Source: Tigriopus japonicus
Lineage: Eukaryota; Arthropoda; Copepoda; Harpacticoida; Harpacticidae
Direction of reading: 5' to 3'
DNA: 64,000 bases
Assembly: GCA_010645155.1 (NCBI GenBank)
Contig: JAAGOF010000300.1
Location: 1,051,043 to 1,115,042, forward strand
Shown: piece by piece, positions 1 to 10,479 of the stretch
Numbering within the stretch: position 1 is the stretch's first letter
Layout: each line of letters begins with the position of its first letter
Position numbers and translations under genes: made by a program
The notes under the pieces: generated by a model
What the model saw: only the letters and a program-made list of their open reading frames with translations
What the model was told of the DNA's origin: nothing
Database searches by the model: none

Positions 1-329
1 TGCAAATGGCGTTTCAATTGAATAATCCTATGTAAATTAGTCTGAATTTTCACGTGAAATGCTTTAAAATACTGTATAACCTCGTTTTCACTCTCTAAAC
101 CGCCGTCGAAAATTTTGACAATAGATGTGCCCAACCCTGTAGTAAGTGATACTGAATCAGTCACCAAGCATTGATTGTTTCAAAGGTTCCATTCTTCGTG
201 AGATTAGGATTGCCGTTCTTGGATCAGCTAAAACCACAGAAGATTCATTTTTCATAGGAGCGCTATAACCGAATGGTAGCTTCAACTTCAAGTAAGTGTT
301 GTGCCCTAATCTTCGTTTTTCTATTTTAG

Positions 330-604
330 GCTCAGAAAGTCCATCCATTTACGCATGGTCAACAGATACATGGAAGTTGGGGGAACCCTTAGTTTCGACC
401 TTGTACAAATCCATTTTGTTTAATATTGATGGAATCCTCTATACCAGTGGCGGGTCGCTACTGCCACCTCTGCAAGATCGCGTTCCTTACATCTATGCAT
501 TCAATCCAATTAACGAAACATGGAGCTTATTTCCATTCGAAATGAGATATCCTAGAAGATGGCATGCCGCTCTTAAAATACCCCCTGGAATTTTTGAGTG
601 TTGA
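330..604 (+). CDS. Putative terminal exon of a kelch-repeat protein (partial)
   Basis: The open frame follows a good splice acceptor (pyrimidine-rich run ending TTTTAG at 328-329) and ends at TGA 602-604. The roughly 90 encoded residues hold two kelch-like blade pieces. The first has Ile-Tyr-Ala-Trp followed by Thr-Trp, then a Gly-Gly doublet (TSGG). The second reads YAFNPINETWSLFPFEM and then PRRWHAALKIP. Tyr-x(6-8)-Trp spacing, the GG doublet and a PR..HA stretch are hallmarks of kelch beta-propellers, which usually bind partner proteins. Two AATAAA signals (683-688 and 694-699) follow the stop, as expected of a last exon. The acceptor leaves a phase-1 junction, so the upstream exon must end one base into a codon. 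I found no convincing upstream exon in bases 1-300; it may lie outside the window. A degraded copy is possible. Confidence 0.55.
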
Positions 605-682
605 TTAGTATTGAGTGTCCTTCCTTCAGAAGACAGAGATGAAATTTTTGATTATGTGAGGTTCACAAATGAGAGACAAAGA

Positions 683-699
683 AATAAAAGGATAATAAA
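683..699 (+). promoter_or_regulatory. Tandem AATAAA polyadenylation signals
   Basis: Two AATAAA hexamers start at 683 and 694, about 80-90 bases after the stop of the kelch-like exon. This placement is consistent with its 3' end. AATAAA is common by chance in AT-rich DNA, so the support is positional. Confidence 0.4.
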
Positions 700-1241
700 T
701 TGGTGAACCTGCAAAGTTCACTGAATATAGACAAAATTCAATTTAATGGATTGTACGAAAGAAGTAGTTACGGGTTCTGCACAAATTTGACTAAGATTTC
801 ATGTCAAACAATCATAACAAAGTTCGTTATAATATAACACTGCACGCCTGGGCAGAGCTCTTGTTAAATGTTACGAGAAAATATTTATATCACGAGAAAG
901 GCCGAGTCTTCAGGATTTCAGATCTAACAATGTTACCATAGCTTATGGGCCAGTTCGGAAAGAATTTTTTAATTTAATTTTACAATCAGTTATTCAAATT
1001 TCCCTCTCTAGCAGATTGTGTTCAGTTGTAGAGCTCCCAAGATGAAAACTCTTTTGCCATAGTAGATGTGCTTGACATGGCATGAAAAGAATTTAAGAAA
1101 TGGAATTGATGAGTTTGTTTCTTTTTTTAAAGCATAAATCTGTAGAACGATTGCATATGAAGTGACAGATAACAAACGCCGTAACAAAAATATTCGCAAA
1201 GATATTACTATAAACAATTTCCTTGGATAGTTTAAGGTGCT
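700..1241. other. Intergenic DNA, nothing recognised
   Basis: AT-rich sequence. The open frames are short, lack coding character and match no family I know. Confidence 0.5.
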
Positions 1242-1338
1242 GAGGCTAGTTTAAGCGCAAAGATCGATCTCAAGATCGAACTTACAGTACTAAAGTACGA
1301 TCTCAAGATCGATCTTTGCGTCTTTAAAAACTAGCCTC
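1242..1338. repeat. Short palindromic hairpin (MITE-like)
   Basis: The ends are inverted copies (GAGGCTAGTTT and AAACTAGCCTC). Inside them the units GCAAAGATCGATCT and AGATCGATCTTTGC face each other around a short centre, so the whole 97 bp can fold into one hairpin. The inner GATCGATCTCAAGATCG stretch is itself repeated. No clear target duplication was found. Confidence 0.6.
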
Positions 1339-1574
1339 TGATTTTGTGGAAGACTTCATACCGTAGCTTGTCTTTGCTCTCGGAATCAATCATTTTCGAT
1401 AGGATTGCTGCCAAGACTCTTCAGAGGCTACAATTCCTTCAAACAAAACTGGGAAAAATGCACCACAAGATATTACAAGTTTGGCCAACACTTTTGTTTT
1501 GTGTTTGGCAGCACTTTTTCTGGCAAAATTTGAGCGGTGATTTGGATTTTTACGAGTGTATTCTTGCAGGCAAT

Positions 1575-1702
1575 TGTAGTATGGCCGAGTGTTGTGAATG
1601 ACTAAATGCTTTATTCATTTACATGGAGGATTATATATACATGGATATGTATGACTAGACCGAGCACGAGCATATAAATAAGAGCAAGGCGGGAATACTA
1701 CA
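1575..1702 (-). repeat. LTR (3' LTR in minus orientation)
   Basis: A 128-bp repeat with TGTAGTA...TACTACA ends, about 94% identical by eye to 2634-2760. On the minus strand it contains an AATAAA signal at about three quarters of its length. Confidence 0.85.
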
Positions 1703-1743
1703 TCTCCCCTTCCCGGGGGGGGGCATAAAGTTAAAAACATAAA

Positions 1744-2563
1744 NNNNNNNNNNNNNNNNNNNNNNNNNNNNNNNNNNNNNNNNNNNNNNNNNNNNNNNNN
1801 NNNNNNNNNNNNNNNNNNNNNNNNNNNNNNNNNNNNNNNNNNNNNNNNNNNNNNNNNNNNNNNNNNNNNNNNNNNNNNNNNNNNNNNNNNNNNNNNNNNN
1901 NNNNNNNNNNNNNNNNNNNNNNNNNNNNNNNNNNNNNNNNNNNNNNNNNNNNNNNNNNNNNNNNNNNNNNNNNNNNNNNNNNNNNNNNNNNNNNNNNNNN
2001 NNNNNNNNNNNNNNNNNNNNNNNNNNNNNNNNNNNNNNNNNNNNNNNNNNNNNNNNNNNNNNNNNNNNNNNNNNNNNNNNNNNNNNNNNNNNNNNNNNNN
2101 NNNNNNNNNNNNNNNNNNNNNNNNNNNNNNNNNNNNNNNNNNNNNNNNNNNNNNNNNNNNNNNNNNNNNNNNNNNNNNNNNNNNNNNNNNNNNNNNNNNN
2201 NNNNNNNNNNNNNNNNNNNNNNNNNNNNNNNNNNNNNNNNNNNNNNNNNNNNNNNNNNNNNNNNNNNNNNNNNNNNNNNNNNNNNNNNNNNNNNNNNNNN
2301 NNNNNNNNNNNNNNNNNNNNNNNNNNNNNNNNNNNNNNNNNNNNNNNNNNNNNNNNNNNNNNNNNNNNNNNNNNNNNNNNNNNNNNNNNNNNNNNNNNNN
2401 NNNNNNNNNNNNNNNNNNNNNNNNNNNNNNNNNNNNNNNNNNNNNNNNNNNNNNNNNNNNNNNNNNNNNNNNNNNNNNNNNNNNNNNNNNNNNNNNNNNN
2501 NNNNNNNNNNNNNNNNNNNNNNNNNNNNNNNNNNNNNNNNNNNNNNNNNNNNNNNNNNNNNNN
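1744..2563. other. Assembly gap (820 N)
   Basis: A run of N inside the LTR element. Repeats commonly break assemblies in this way, and the true length is unknown. Open frames crossing it are artefacts. Confidence 0.99.
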
Positions 2564-2633
2564 CTCCCCGACCAAGGGGAGGGAGAAGGGAGAGGTCCTT
2601 CCGCCAATACGGCGGCAACTACCGGCTGTGCCA

Positions 2634-2760
2634 TGTAGTATGGCCGAGTGTTGGAATGACTAGATGCTTTATTCATTCACATGGAGGATTACATATACAT
2701 GGATATATATGACTAGACCGAGCACGAGTATATAAATAAGAGCAAGGCGGGAATACTACA
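2634..2760 (-). repeat. LTR (5' LTR in minus orientation)
   Basis: The partner of 1575-1702, 127 bp long. In the minus orientation it starts TGTAGTATTCCC, has a TATTTATAT promoter-like stretch near base 30 and an AATAAA downstream, then ends TACTACA followed at once by TGGCACAGCC. Confidence 0.85.
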
Positions 2761-2765
2761 GCAAT

Positions 2766-5091
2766 CATATTCTAGAGAGTGTTAGCCATCCACTACATTC
2801 TTCTTTTCTTCCGTTACTTTTTCCATAGTGCATTTATTGAATATCTATAATCACCAATTTAGTTTTTTTTACTAATATGACCACAATTTAGCATTGAAAA
2901 TAAAGAAAATTTAACGGGAGAGGAGGGCACAACTTGCGACAGATAATTTAGCTAAAGTTTATGTTGAATAGTTTGGCTCTAAACTGGCTGTAATTTGTAA
3001 TATGAGTACACACCCGCCAGAACAATACAAACGAAATTTATTGCAAACATACAGTACCTTTATTTCAAGCTGTAACAAAGTAACAACAAATCCAGTTTAA
3101 AATGATAATAACACAAATGTTAACTGTTGAACAAGATTTCAGACTTTCATGTTTTACATCAAAAGCCAATGACGTGAGACAAAATTAGAAGAACGAACTA
3201 AGTGGCGTGACATGCATTGTAATCCAGAGTTGCCTTTAGTAGCTGAGACTTGAATCTTGGGTTTGAAACTTCGTTAACAATATACTTCGTCCATGTCTTC
3301 ATGAATTCGGCATGAAAGGCCTCATGGCTTTGTTCAGAGAAGCTCATATTTTGCCGATTTTGGGCTTTTTTTTTATTACTGCTACAAAGAATAGGATTCT
3401 CTCTAAAGAGAGTTAATGATTAATATAGTTTATATAATTAACATTTATACAAATTTTTATTTACCAATGAGTTACTGTTGGCAGATCTGTACAACCATTG
3501 AATAGTGGGTGGTCATGAATAGTATTTAAAAATTTGTCCAATCCTGCCTGAAATGAAGAAATGAGAGAATTTTTAAGAGATGTAAACAGACCAAATATGC
3601 CAAATCACACCAACATTACATGGAAAAGCTCCATATGACTTGAGGAGCCTTCATTATTATCTCACTTGCAATTTCTGGAGTTTGCCTGAATAATTCTTTG
3701 GAAAGTAAATTGACTGGTACTTAAAATAAGTTTAAATTCTTAGGGTTCAAATAGGGATAGATTGAGTTAGCTTCTTTCATGTAACATTTGTTAAGTACAG
3801 ACCAAATAAGCTATTCTAGTGTATGGGAGTGATTACCGTATCATTTTACGGACCTGCTGCTGTCTCTAACTGCCGTTAGGAGTGTAGGCTTGCCAAAAAA
3901 ATCTCAGTTTTCAAGGGTCACATGTTCGAAAAGTGTTGCATTTATGAGCAATGGCATGGTCAATGTATGTTGAGAAGTATTGCAAAGTAATTTGAAAACA
4001 AATGGAGAAGTTGGAAGCCTTCAATTAAACAAATTATTTGTTTTTAGGTTTAGTTCCCCCAGGAACCGATCTCCTCTGGCCATCTTGTTATTCAAAGTCG
4101 GGCATTCCTAATTTCAAAGTTCGGAAGAACCCTCTAAGCTTATGTAGCAAAATTTTAGATAAAAGCAACAAAACATACTTTTTTGCAAATACAATGTCAA
4201 GAATTGCTACTTCAACTTCAATTTGTGCAGATAAGAAAGGCATTGTTGCAATCACCAGGCCTAAACCTTCATTTTAGTCACCTCGCACGCTCATCAGAAA
4301 CACAGGTCTTCCGAACTTTTTTTCCCGCCAAAAATGATGACGTCACTGGTAATTGCTGTAATAACTAAGCAACATTAGAATTTTTATATTGCGAAATGAT
4401 ATTTAAGACTTGGGAAGCATTCATTGCGACTACCCAGCCCAAGAAGACCAGCACCAGTGTGAACCATTGGCTCTGTGTCATTGCAGTTGCTCAAAGTGGA
4501 TGACATTGAGGGTTCTTGGAAGTTGCTTGAGGCATACAAATTCATAAACATCCAAATATATTGTGATTTTTCTGATTATTCTTAAGGTCTGGATTCTACT
4601 CAAGAAGTTTTGAGCCAATACAACAGAGTAAATTGATGATCAATGAGTATAAAGTTAATTTGAGGGTAGTGTGTACAACCCCATTGACTTGAACCATGCT
4701 CTTCTAGCACTTCAGAACCCAAACACTTCAAAAAAACAAAAAAAAAAAAAAACAAGAAGCAAAAGGGGTGTTTATCAGGTCTTGAGGGAGGTCATGGTGG
4801 TGAGTGACAGTTACAATAATACTGAGAATTCTCCCATTTTATTTTCACAGCATAGAAAGAAATATCTTCCATTTTCCTAAATCAGTGGAAGGCCACATCC
4901 AGACAAGAGATTCTAAATGTTCATAGTTAGTGGAATTAGCTCACAGGGACCAAAGGATCTTTAAATTACTCCCAAGATGAGAGAGAAAACAAATTTTTAC
5001 AACAAAAACACATAATTTATCTTTTTTTTTACTTACTAGTCAAAAAAATCAGTATTGGCAAAAATATTTTCATACCAACTAAAATGTCAAA
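2766..5091. other. Intergenic DNA with one dispersed-repeat copy
   Basis: AT-rich sequence with a long A run near 4735-4752. Apart from the dispersed repeat at about 3436-3555 I see no gene. The open frames here (for example 4038-4277) lack family resemblance and splice context. Confidence 0.5.
3436..3555 (+). repeat. Dispersed repeat copy 1 of 3
   Basis: About 115 bp sharing a core (TTGGCAGATCTGTACAACC, then AATAGTGGG, then AAAAATTTGTCCAATCCTGCC) with 33408-33535 (reverse strand) and 45262-45355. Similarity extends upstream through AACATTTAT and ACCAATGAGTTACTG. This is probably the conserved end of an unidentified interspersed element. Confidence 0.65.
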
Positions 5092-5743
5092 CAATGAGGC
5101 ATGCAGGGGGTGGTTTAAGTGATCTCTTCAAAAATCTCATCGCGGGCGGATGAAAAAAGAGAAAAGGCTTGTTCGTCAATGTAAGATTTTGATCAGTGCA
5201 AGGGTTTTCGCGTTTTACAGACCGCCCTTTTGACTTAGATGCTACAAAAAATGTCGAATTGCAAGTTTAGACATTTTGACTCTCGGTTTTGTAAGAATTT
5301 GCAAATTATTCTATTGATTAAAAAATGGCAAGCACTTAAAAAAGACCTTTGATATTGAAGAGAAACACGTACAAAAAACGGCATTTTGTTTGATACCATG
5401 ATGGTTTTGGAGCTTTACAATACAAATCAGTGCTTATAACATCACTTACACTTGGACTTACCCAGAAAAAGGGGCCTTTTGTTGAGAATTTTCTCGTGCA
5501 AGAACGAGCAAATAAAGTGTGCATTTTTTTCCAAAATCCTAACCAAAGGTGTTCAAACTTGCAATTCGACATTTTTCATGGCATCTAATTCGCAAGGGCG
5601 GTCTGTAAATTGCGAAAACCCTTAAACTGCCCAAATTCTCACAAGTCACCCACTGTTGCCAAACAAGCCTTTTCTCTTCTTTCATCCGCCCGCGATAAGA
5701 TTTTTGAAGAGATCACTCAAACCTCCCCCTGCATCCCTCATTG
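5092..5743. mobile_element. Foldback element with long inverted arms
   Basis: Left arm 5092-5272 and right arm 5549-5743 are inverted copies. The outer ends read CAATGAGG and CCTCATTG. Recognisable shared blocks include GCAGGGGG, AGTGATCTC, the CGCGGGCGGATGAAA block, AAAAGGCTTGTT, AGGGTTTTCGC, ACAGACCGCCC and TGTCGAATTGCAAGTTT. The arms differ by small indels, so the copy is old. The spacer (5273-5548) holds no recognisable gene, and I found no target duplication. Confidence 0.8.
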
Positions 5744-6760
5744 AGATGAATTTTTCAGACGGACGGAACATCAATTATTTTTTTCACGCAACCCCTAAGT
5801 AAAGTGTAGGTAGAAAAAAGCCAAGACCGCTCATAAGAACAGGTCAGGGGTGTGCAATTTTTGACAGCGAGTTCGAAGAAACACTGAATCAAAGTTCGCT
5901 TGGAGTTGGTTTGATCGGCTTTAAGTGTTTGAATGGGAATGCTTCAACGACGCCGGAGAACTTCCCTCTTCGCATGCTTCCAGTCATGCTTCTCCTCGAT
6001 CAAACCTTATGTTAAGGTCAAATAGTGAGAAGGTTTACTTGAAGTTGACTTGAAGTCAATACTACTAGCTCACCTTGGCGCATGCTTAACATACCACTTA
6101 TTATATGTTTAATATTTCGTCACTCTTTAGCAACCATTTTCCCGAGCCCTAGTAATTACTTGGAGGCCAAAAAAAATATTTCGGTGTGCTCAAAATGGCT
6201 TCTTATGTGATAAAAGTGGAAAATATGTGATTTTTAACCAACAAAAAACAGCCCATCCTCTTCATTTTTAGTATTTTACCATCATAAATCTTTCTTGGTC
6301 ATAAACAGGATGTAGTTCAACTGATTTATTCCATAAAAATCGTTAATGTAAGGGTCGCTAGTGATCTCTAACAACTCTCAAAAATGGAAGCTTTTGATTA
6401 TCACTCTCAAAACATAAGAAAAATTCACAAGTTACTTAAAAAGATAGACTTTTACGTAGATTGTCATGAGAAAAAATTAAAATTAAAAAAAGTAAAATTT
6501 TTGTGTGATTTTGAATTGATGATTGAAATTGAAACAAACTTTATTGCCTCATACAAGTAAGGAGAAGATCGCTATGTATCAATCCATGTTCTAATTTTGC
6601 ATATTTTGAAACAGAAAACTGCAAAGTGTCGTATGTAACACCTCAGTACCCACCTAAAATTGAGCGATGGAAGATTTGAAAGGATGACACTTTTTCAAAT
6701 TTTTATCAACGTGGTAGTTATGCCGAAAAATTTAAGAATTTTTTTTAGAGTGATAGTTTT
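5744..6760. other. Intergenic DNA, nothing recognised
   Basis: AT-rich with no supported gene. A single hAT-end-like motif (CAGGGGTGTGCAATTTTTG near 5847) has no partner end in the window, so it is not called. Confidence 0.5.
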
Positions 6761-6777
6761 CGTCAAACTAGGGATGG

Positions 6778-6938
6778 GTGACACCGGCAATTTTGACCTC
6801 GACACCGACACCGACACCGGAAGGTTGAAACCGACACTGACACCGACACCGGTGTCAAAGTTTCCCATCGACACCGTGGTGTCGACACCGCTGGTGTCGA
6901 CGCCGACACCGACACCAAGAACGACACCGACACCAGTA
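6778..6938. repeat. GACACC hexamer array, left subterminal
   Basis: About twenty GACACC or near units, mostly as GACACCGACACC tracts, with several inverted GGTGTC units inside. It sits directly inside the left terminus of the hAT-like element. Confidence 0.85.
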
Positions 6939-7231
6939 ATTCAGATTAGAATTTGGGGTTTAAAAATCATCATCCTAAGTTTTATCAAATACATAACAAG
7001 TTCCAACCTTTTTTGGTGGCCCTTAACCTCAAATGAAGGGTAAGCAACATAACTTTCCCGTTTGGAATTTTTTCAAGTAGGGTCCAGAATTATATTTTTT
7101 CGTAGTATTTCCCAAACTTTTCTAATATTTTGGTTGTTTAAAGGAAAAAAATCTATTTGGGAAATTGAAGTTTCTATTGTTAAATCCGGTTTGTGTCAAG
7201 GGTGCCTCCAACAACAACTAATTAGATTTTA

Positions 7232-7562
7232 ATTAACCTTGATCAAAATTTCAGCTGATTCCACAAAATGAGCGCCTCTTGGGGTCGTATTGAGACATAG
7301 TTCCCAGCTAGAGAGTGGTTTTTAATGCCACTTTTGGCAAAACTTTGGAGAAATAGGTTTATCCTTAGATGCTTACATTTCTTTGCAATGGCATTTTGTT
7401 ATCAAAATCGTACATTTCGGAGAAATGTTGATTTCAAGAAAATCTTGAACGGTTTGCCAAAGAGTGGCATTAAAACACACTCATTAGCTGGCAACTATGT
7501 CTCAATCTGACCGCAAGAGGCGCTTATTTTGTGGAATCAGCTGAAATTTTGTTCAGGGTTCA
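7232..7562. repeat. Inverted repeat nested in the hAT-like element
   Basis: Arms 7232-7345 and 7452-7562 mirror each other. Shared blocks include CAAAATTTCAGCTGATTCCA, GAGACATAGTT, AGCTA and TTTTAATGCCACT. The spacer is about 106 bp. It may be a separate MITE that inserted into the element, or its own internal palindrome. Confidence 0.75.
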
Positions 7563-8359
7563 TTGCCAAACACTTATTTGATAGATTGGTGTACGCACAC
7601 AAAAAAGCCAAATAATGGCTTAGTATTAAATATTTATGAAAATATGGCTCTTTTTCCAAATATTTGGTTTCTTTTGAAGAAAATGAGCATCAAATACTTT
7701 GCCACTTTTCAGCAAATGTTTTTCCGGGACCTGCTTATGACATTGCGGAAACTAAAAGGCTTGAAATGGTTTCATAGTGTTTTTGAGGTAGAAAAGCCAT
7801 TTAAGAAATGATAAAAGCTTTTGAGACCCATGGTGATGTTGAGTATCAAAAGTTTATTCGTCTGCTTAATCAAGATGTCCTTGGCTTAATGCATGAGCAA
7901 AATTTTTATTCAAATTCCCCAAAAACATAATTGAATGTAAGTGATTTAACATTTCTTTGCACTTTATTGTTAAATTTCCTTATGGACAATATTATCTGCA
8001 ATATTGTCATTTTAGGTACCTAGACACTTAAATTTCATTGAATTTAATGCTTTAAAAGTTTTATTTAAGTGTTACTGAAATATGAAAGGAGAAAGATCCA
8101 TTTTTCTAGGCCAATTATGATGTTTGTATTCCCTATGACAAGGTCAGTTGAAATTTGTACTTCAAGACATTCATCACGGAGATCAGTCTGGACCGACCCA
8201 GACATTCTTCACAAAAATCAAAATAAATTGTAGGTAAACTTAAATTGGAGAGAGGGGAAAATAGGTTTACATTTCACAATACCCTGCTTTGCAAGCCTTT
8301 CAATGTAATTTTTGCACGATTTGCGGAACTTTCGGAAAAAACTCACGAAACCTTAAAAC

Positions 8360-8445
8360 GTCGACACCGGAAACCTGGTGTCAACACTGACACCGAAATC
8401 CAAAAAAGCCGGTGTCGGTGTCGAGGTGTCGACACCGACACCGGC
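8360..8445. repeat. GACACC/GGTGTC array, right subterminal
   Basis: This array faces the one at 6778-6938 and is dominated by GGTGTCGGTGTCGAGGTGTC followed by GACACCGACACCGG, directly inside the right terminus. Confidence 0.8.
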
Positions 8446-8701
8446 TTCTCGCCCACCCCTACGTCAAACTATCGATCATGTAGGAAAAAACAATCCCCAA
8501 AAAGGCCAAAATATTTGGTTGTCCACTGGACGAAAGAAATACCAACTGCCATGTCTGCCTTAGTTGTGGGTGATTCCACTGGGCGTGGGAGGTTCTGGAA
8601 GTGATGGCGGAAATAGGGACCTCATGTATCTTTCGATCGTTTGGGTAATACTTGCCCTGTTCCAGCCCTCCATCGCCACTCTAGCCATCATCTGCCATTC
8701 C

Positions 8702-8885
8702 GGCGCGCGGTAAATAGGTCACAAGGTAAAAAGGTCACGGTAAATAGGTCACAGTAAAAAGGTCACCCTAAAACGGTCACAGTATAAAGGTCACGGTAAA
8801 AAGGTCACGAGGTAAAAAGGTCACGGTAAAAAGGTTACAAGGTAAAAAGGTCACGGTAAATAGGTCAAGGTAAAAAAAGTCACAA
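8702..8885 (+). repeat. GGTCACGGTAAAA tandem array, left
   Basis: About thirteen units of GGTCAC separated by (A)AGGTAAAAA or similar spacers, with unit lengths of 13-17 bp and point variants such as GGTAAATA and CCTAAAAC. Confidence 0.9.
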
Positions 8886-9710
8886 GGGAAGGAATTCAAA
8901 AGCAGAAAAAGGCACAATGAGACTTCAAATTGAAGTGATTTTCAATAAATGTTGTTGAGCACATAGACTGTATGCCATACGATTCATGTACAGTTGCCAG
9001 TACAGTTTGAATTTATTAAATCTTCTCGTGGTTTGACGAAAAAAATAATTTTTCGTCCTAACACACAATGGCTATTCTAAATTTGATTGATTCATAGGCT
9101 TTTTTGAGAGATTCCGGCGTCTGAGGATGAGGTTCCAGGCCTCGGCAATCCTCTCTCAAGAGATCTTGACATTTGGTAACCTCGACTTGGTACCCTCAGT
9201 CTCAACTATTGACCACACAAACAAGTCCAGGACTTTCAGGTTCCGGGAGGACTGGGGCTACTTAAATTTGGCCCAGGAGCCGTCTATTTCACCGGTTCCT
9301 AAACTGGGGGCCGTGAAGGATTTTTGAAAATTGATAAAATAGGTGAACTTGTCCAGATATAATGCTTGTTATTGATTTTGAATATTAGTACCTATCAGTT
9401 CTTTTTAACTATGCTCCAAAACAATATTATTGTTTTTGAAAACCAAGAAACCTACAGTCAAGGTGTAACGTGTCTCAATTTCCAGGATTGATCAACTGAA
9501 TTTTCAATCGTCACTCACCTTAGTGCTTTCAATTCCATTGCTTGGTTTGGTATGTTTTAAGCAGAATCTCAGCAGAGTCCTTGTTATTCTACCGCCTGGT
9601 CAACTAGAAATGAGACTAACTTTTTAAGCTCTAAAACATAAAATAATTTATTTTAACGGCTGAACTGGAGCACAACATTTCATCTGAATGCGTTTCACAT
9701 AAAAAATTAA

Positions 9711-10427
9711 TTAAACTTCAATGAAACCTCCTTTGGCCTTAACAACGGCCCGAAACCTTTTGACGGCAGAGGCGGCGCAGGCAGACACCTCGTCTGCGGA
9801 AATGGAGGCCCATGCCTCAATTAACTTTCGTTTGAGGACTTGAACTGATGGCCATGCTTTGTAGCACGCTCTCCTCTCCAGAATGGACCATATTCCAAAG
9901 TCCATGGGATTCAAGTCTGGAGAGGAGGGGGGCCATAAGTCCTTTGGCCAGAACTCGGCAAACATGTCAGAACAAAAGTTCTGGACGATCTTGGCTGTAT
10001 GGGCAGGGGCGCCATCTTGCTGGAAAACAATTCCGCCCTCAGGATACTCTTCCTGGACCCAGGGAACCACCTCCTCAGAAAGCAGGTCAGAGTAGACGGC
10101 CTGGTCGATCTTCACCCCCTCCTCAATGAAGATCAGAGGGGTCTTCTTACCATCTGTGGTAATTCCGGCCCAGACCATCACTGAGGGGGGCTTCTGCCTC
10201 GGGAATGCAATCCTGAGCTCTACGGGGATTTCTGACTTATCCTTGCCCAAGACCCTGTCGTTTTGGCTGTTATGAACGGCCTGTACAGTGAAAAGTTTCT
10301 CGTCGGTCCATGGCACTGGGAGTTGGCTGCCATGAACAAGGGGTTGAAGAATTTCCTTCCCACGGACATGTCGCTTCTTCTTGGTGGCTTCAGAAAGAAG
10401 CTGCCAATATCTCTTCTTGTAAGGCAC
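9711..10427 (-). pseudogene. Mariner-type (DD37D) transposase, 5'-truncated
   Basis: About 238 residues of a Tc1/mariner-superfamily DDE transposase catalytic core. The three acidic residues are in WTDEKLF (about residue 42), QQDGAPAHTA (about 138) and PDLNPMDFGIW (about 176). Thirty-seven residues separate the second and third, the DD37D (maT-like) pattern. The C-terminus is intact, ending in KAKGGFIEV and TAA. The N-terminal helix-turn-helix DNA-binding part, which would be well over 100 residues, is missing. The frame opens at a GTG just after an in-frame TAA, and the right repeat array begins about 40 bases upstream. The catalytic residues are kept, but without the DNA-binding part it is almost certainly inactive. 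It lies inside the 8702-10660 element. Confidence 0.88.
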
Positions 10428-10479
10428 CCAACAACATTATGTGTTTGCAATGATTGTAAGATCTTTTTTCTCGTGTGAC

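Larger units (their letters stand above)
1575..2760 (-). mobile_element. Compact LTR retrotransposon, interior mostly in an assembly gap
   Basis: Two near-identical direct repeats (1575-1702 and 2634-2760) begin TGTAGTA and end TACTACA. They are flanked by the exact 5-bp duplication GCAAT (1570-1574 and 2761-2765). In the minus orientation the 5' LTR is 2634-2760. The base after it begins TGGCACAGCC, a plausible primer-binding site start. The purine run GGGAAGGGGAGA (complement of 1703-1714) abuts the 3' LTR like a polypurine tract. Each LTR carries a TATA-like stretch and a downstream AATAAA in this orientation. The known interior is about 110 bp plus an 820-base gap, so it is either a TRIM-like miniature or an element whose gag-pol is unassembled. 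No gag or pol is visible. Confidence 0.85.
6769..8461. mobile_element. hAT-like non-autonomous element with inverted GACACC arrays
   Basis: Exact 8-bp target duplications CGTCAAAC flank it (6761-6768 and 8462-8469). The termini are TAGGGATGGGTGACACCGG and, read inward from the right, TAGGGGTGGGCGAGAAGCC. An 8-bp duplication with a TAGGG start is the hAT signature. Just inside each end lie arrays of the hexamer GACACC (about 6778-6938) and mostly its complement (about 8360-8445). The interior has no hAT transposase. It does hold a second, nested inverted repeat (7232-7562). The open frames over the arrays only translate the repeat. Confidence 0.85.

Noticed and set aside
157..348. 63-codon minus-strand frame next to the kelch exon, and a possible upstream kelch exon at 160-290
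   Set aside because: The minus frame is antisense. The plus frame is interrupted by TAA and has no kelch signature.
1615..2676. Long minus-strand open frames of 295-353 codons
   Set aside because: They are open only because they run through 820 N. The real residues at either end are LTR and flanking repeat sequence.
5847..5866. hAT-like end motif CAGGGGTGTGCAATTTTTG
   Set aside because: No partner terminus or 8-bp duplication could be found in the window.
6660..7043. 127-codon frame rich in Thr-Pro-Asp
   Set aside because: It is a translation of the GACACC array in the hAT-like element, not a protein.
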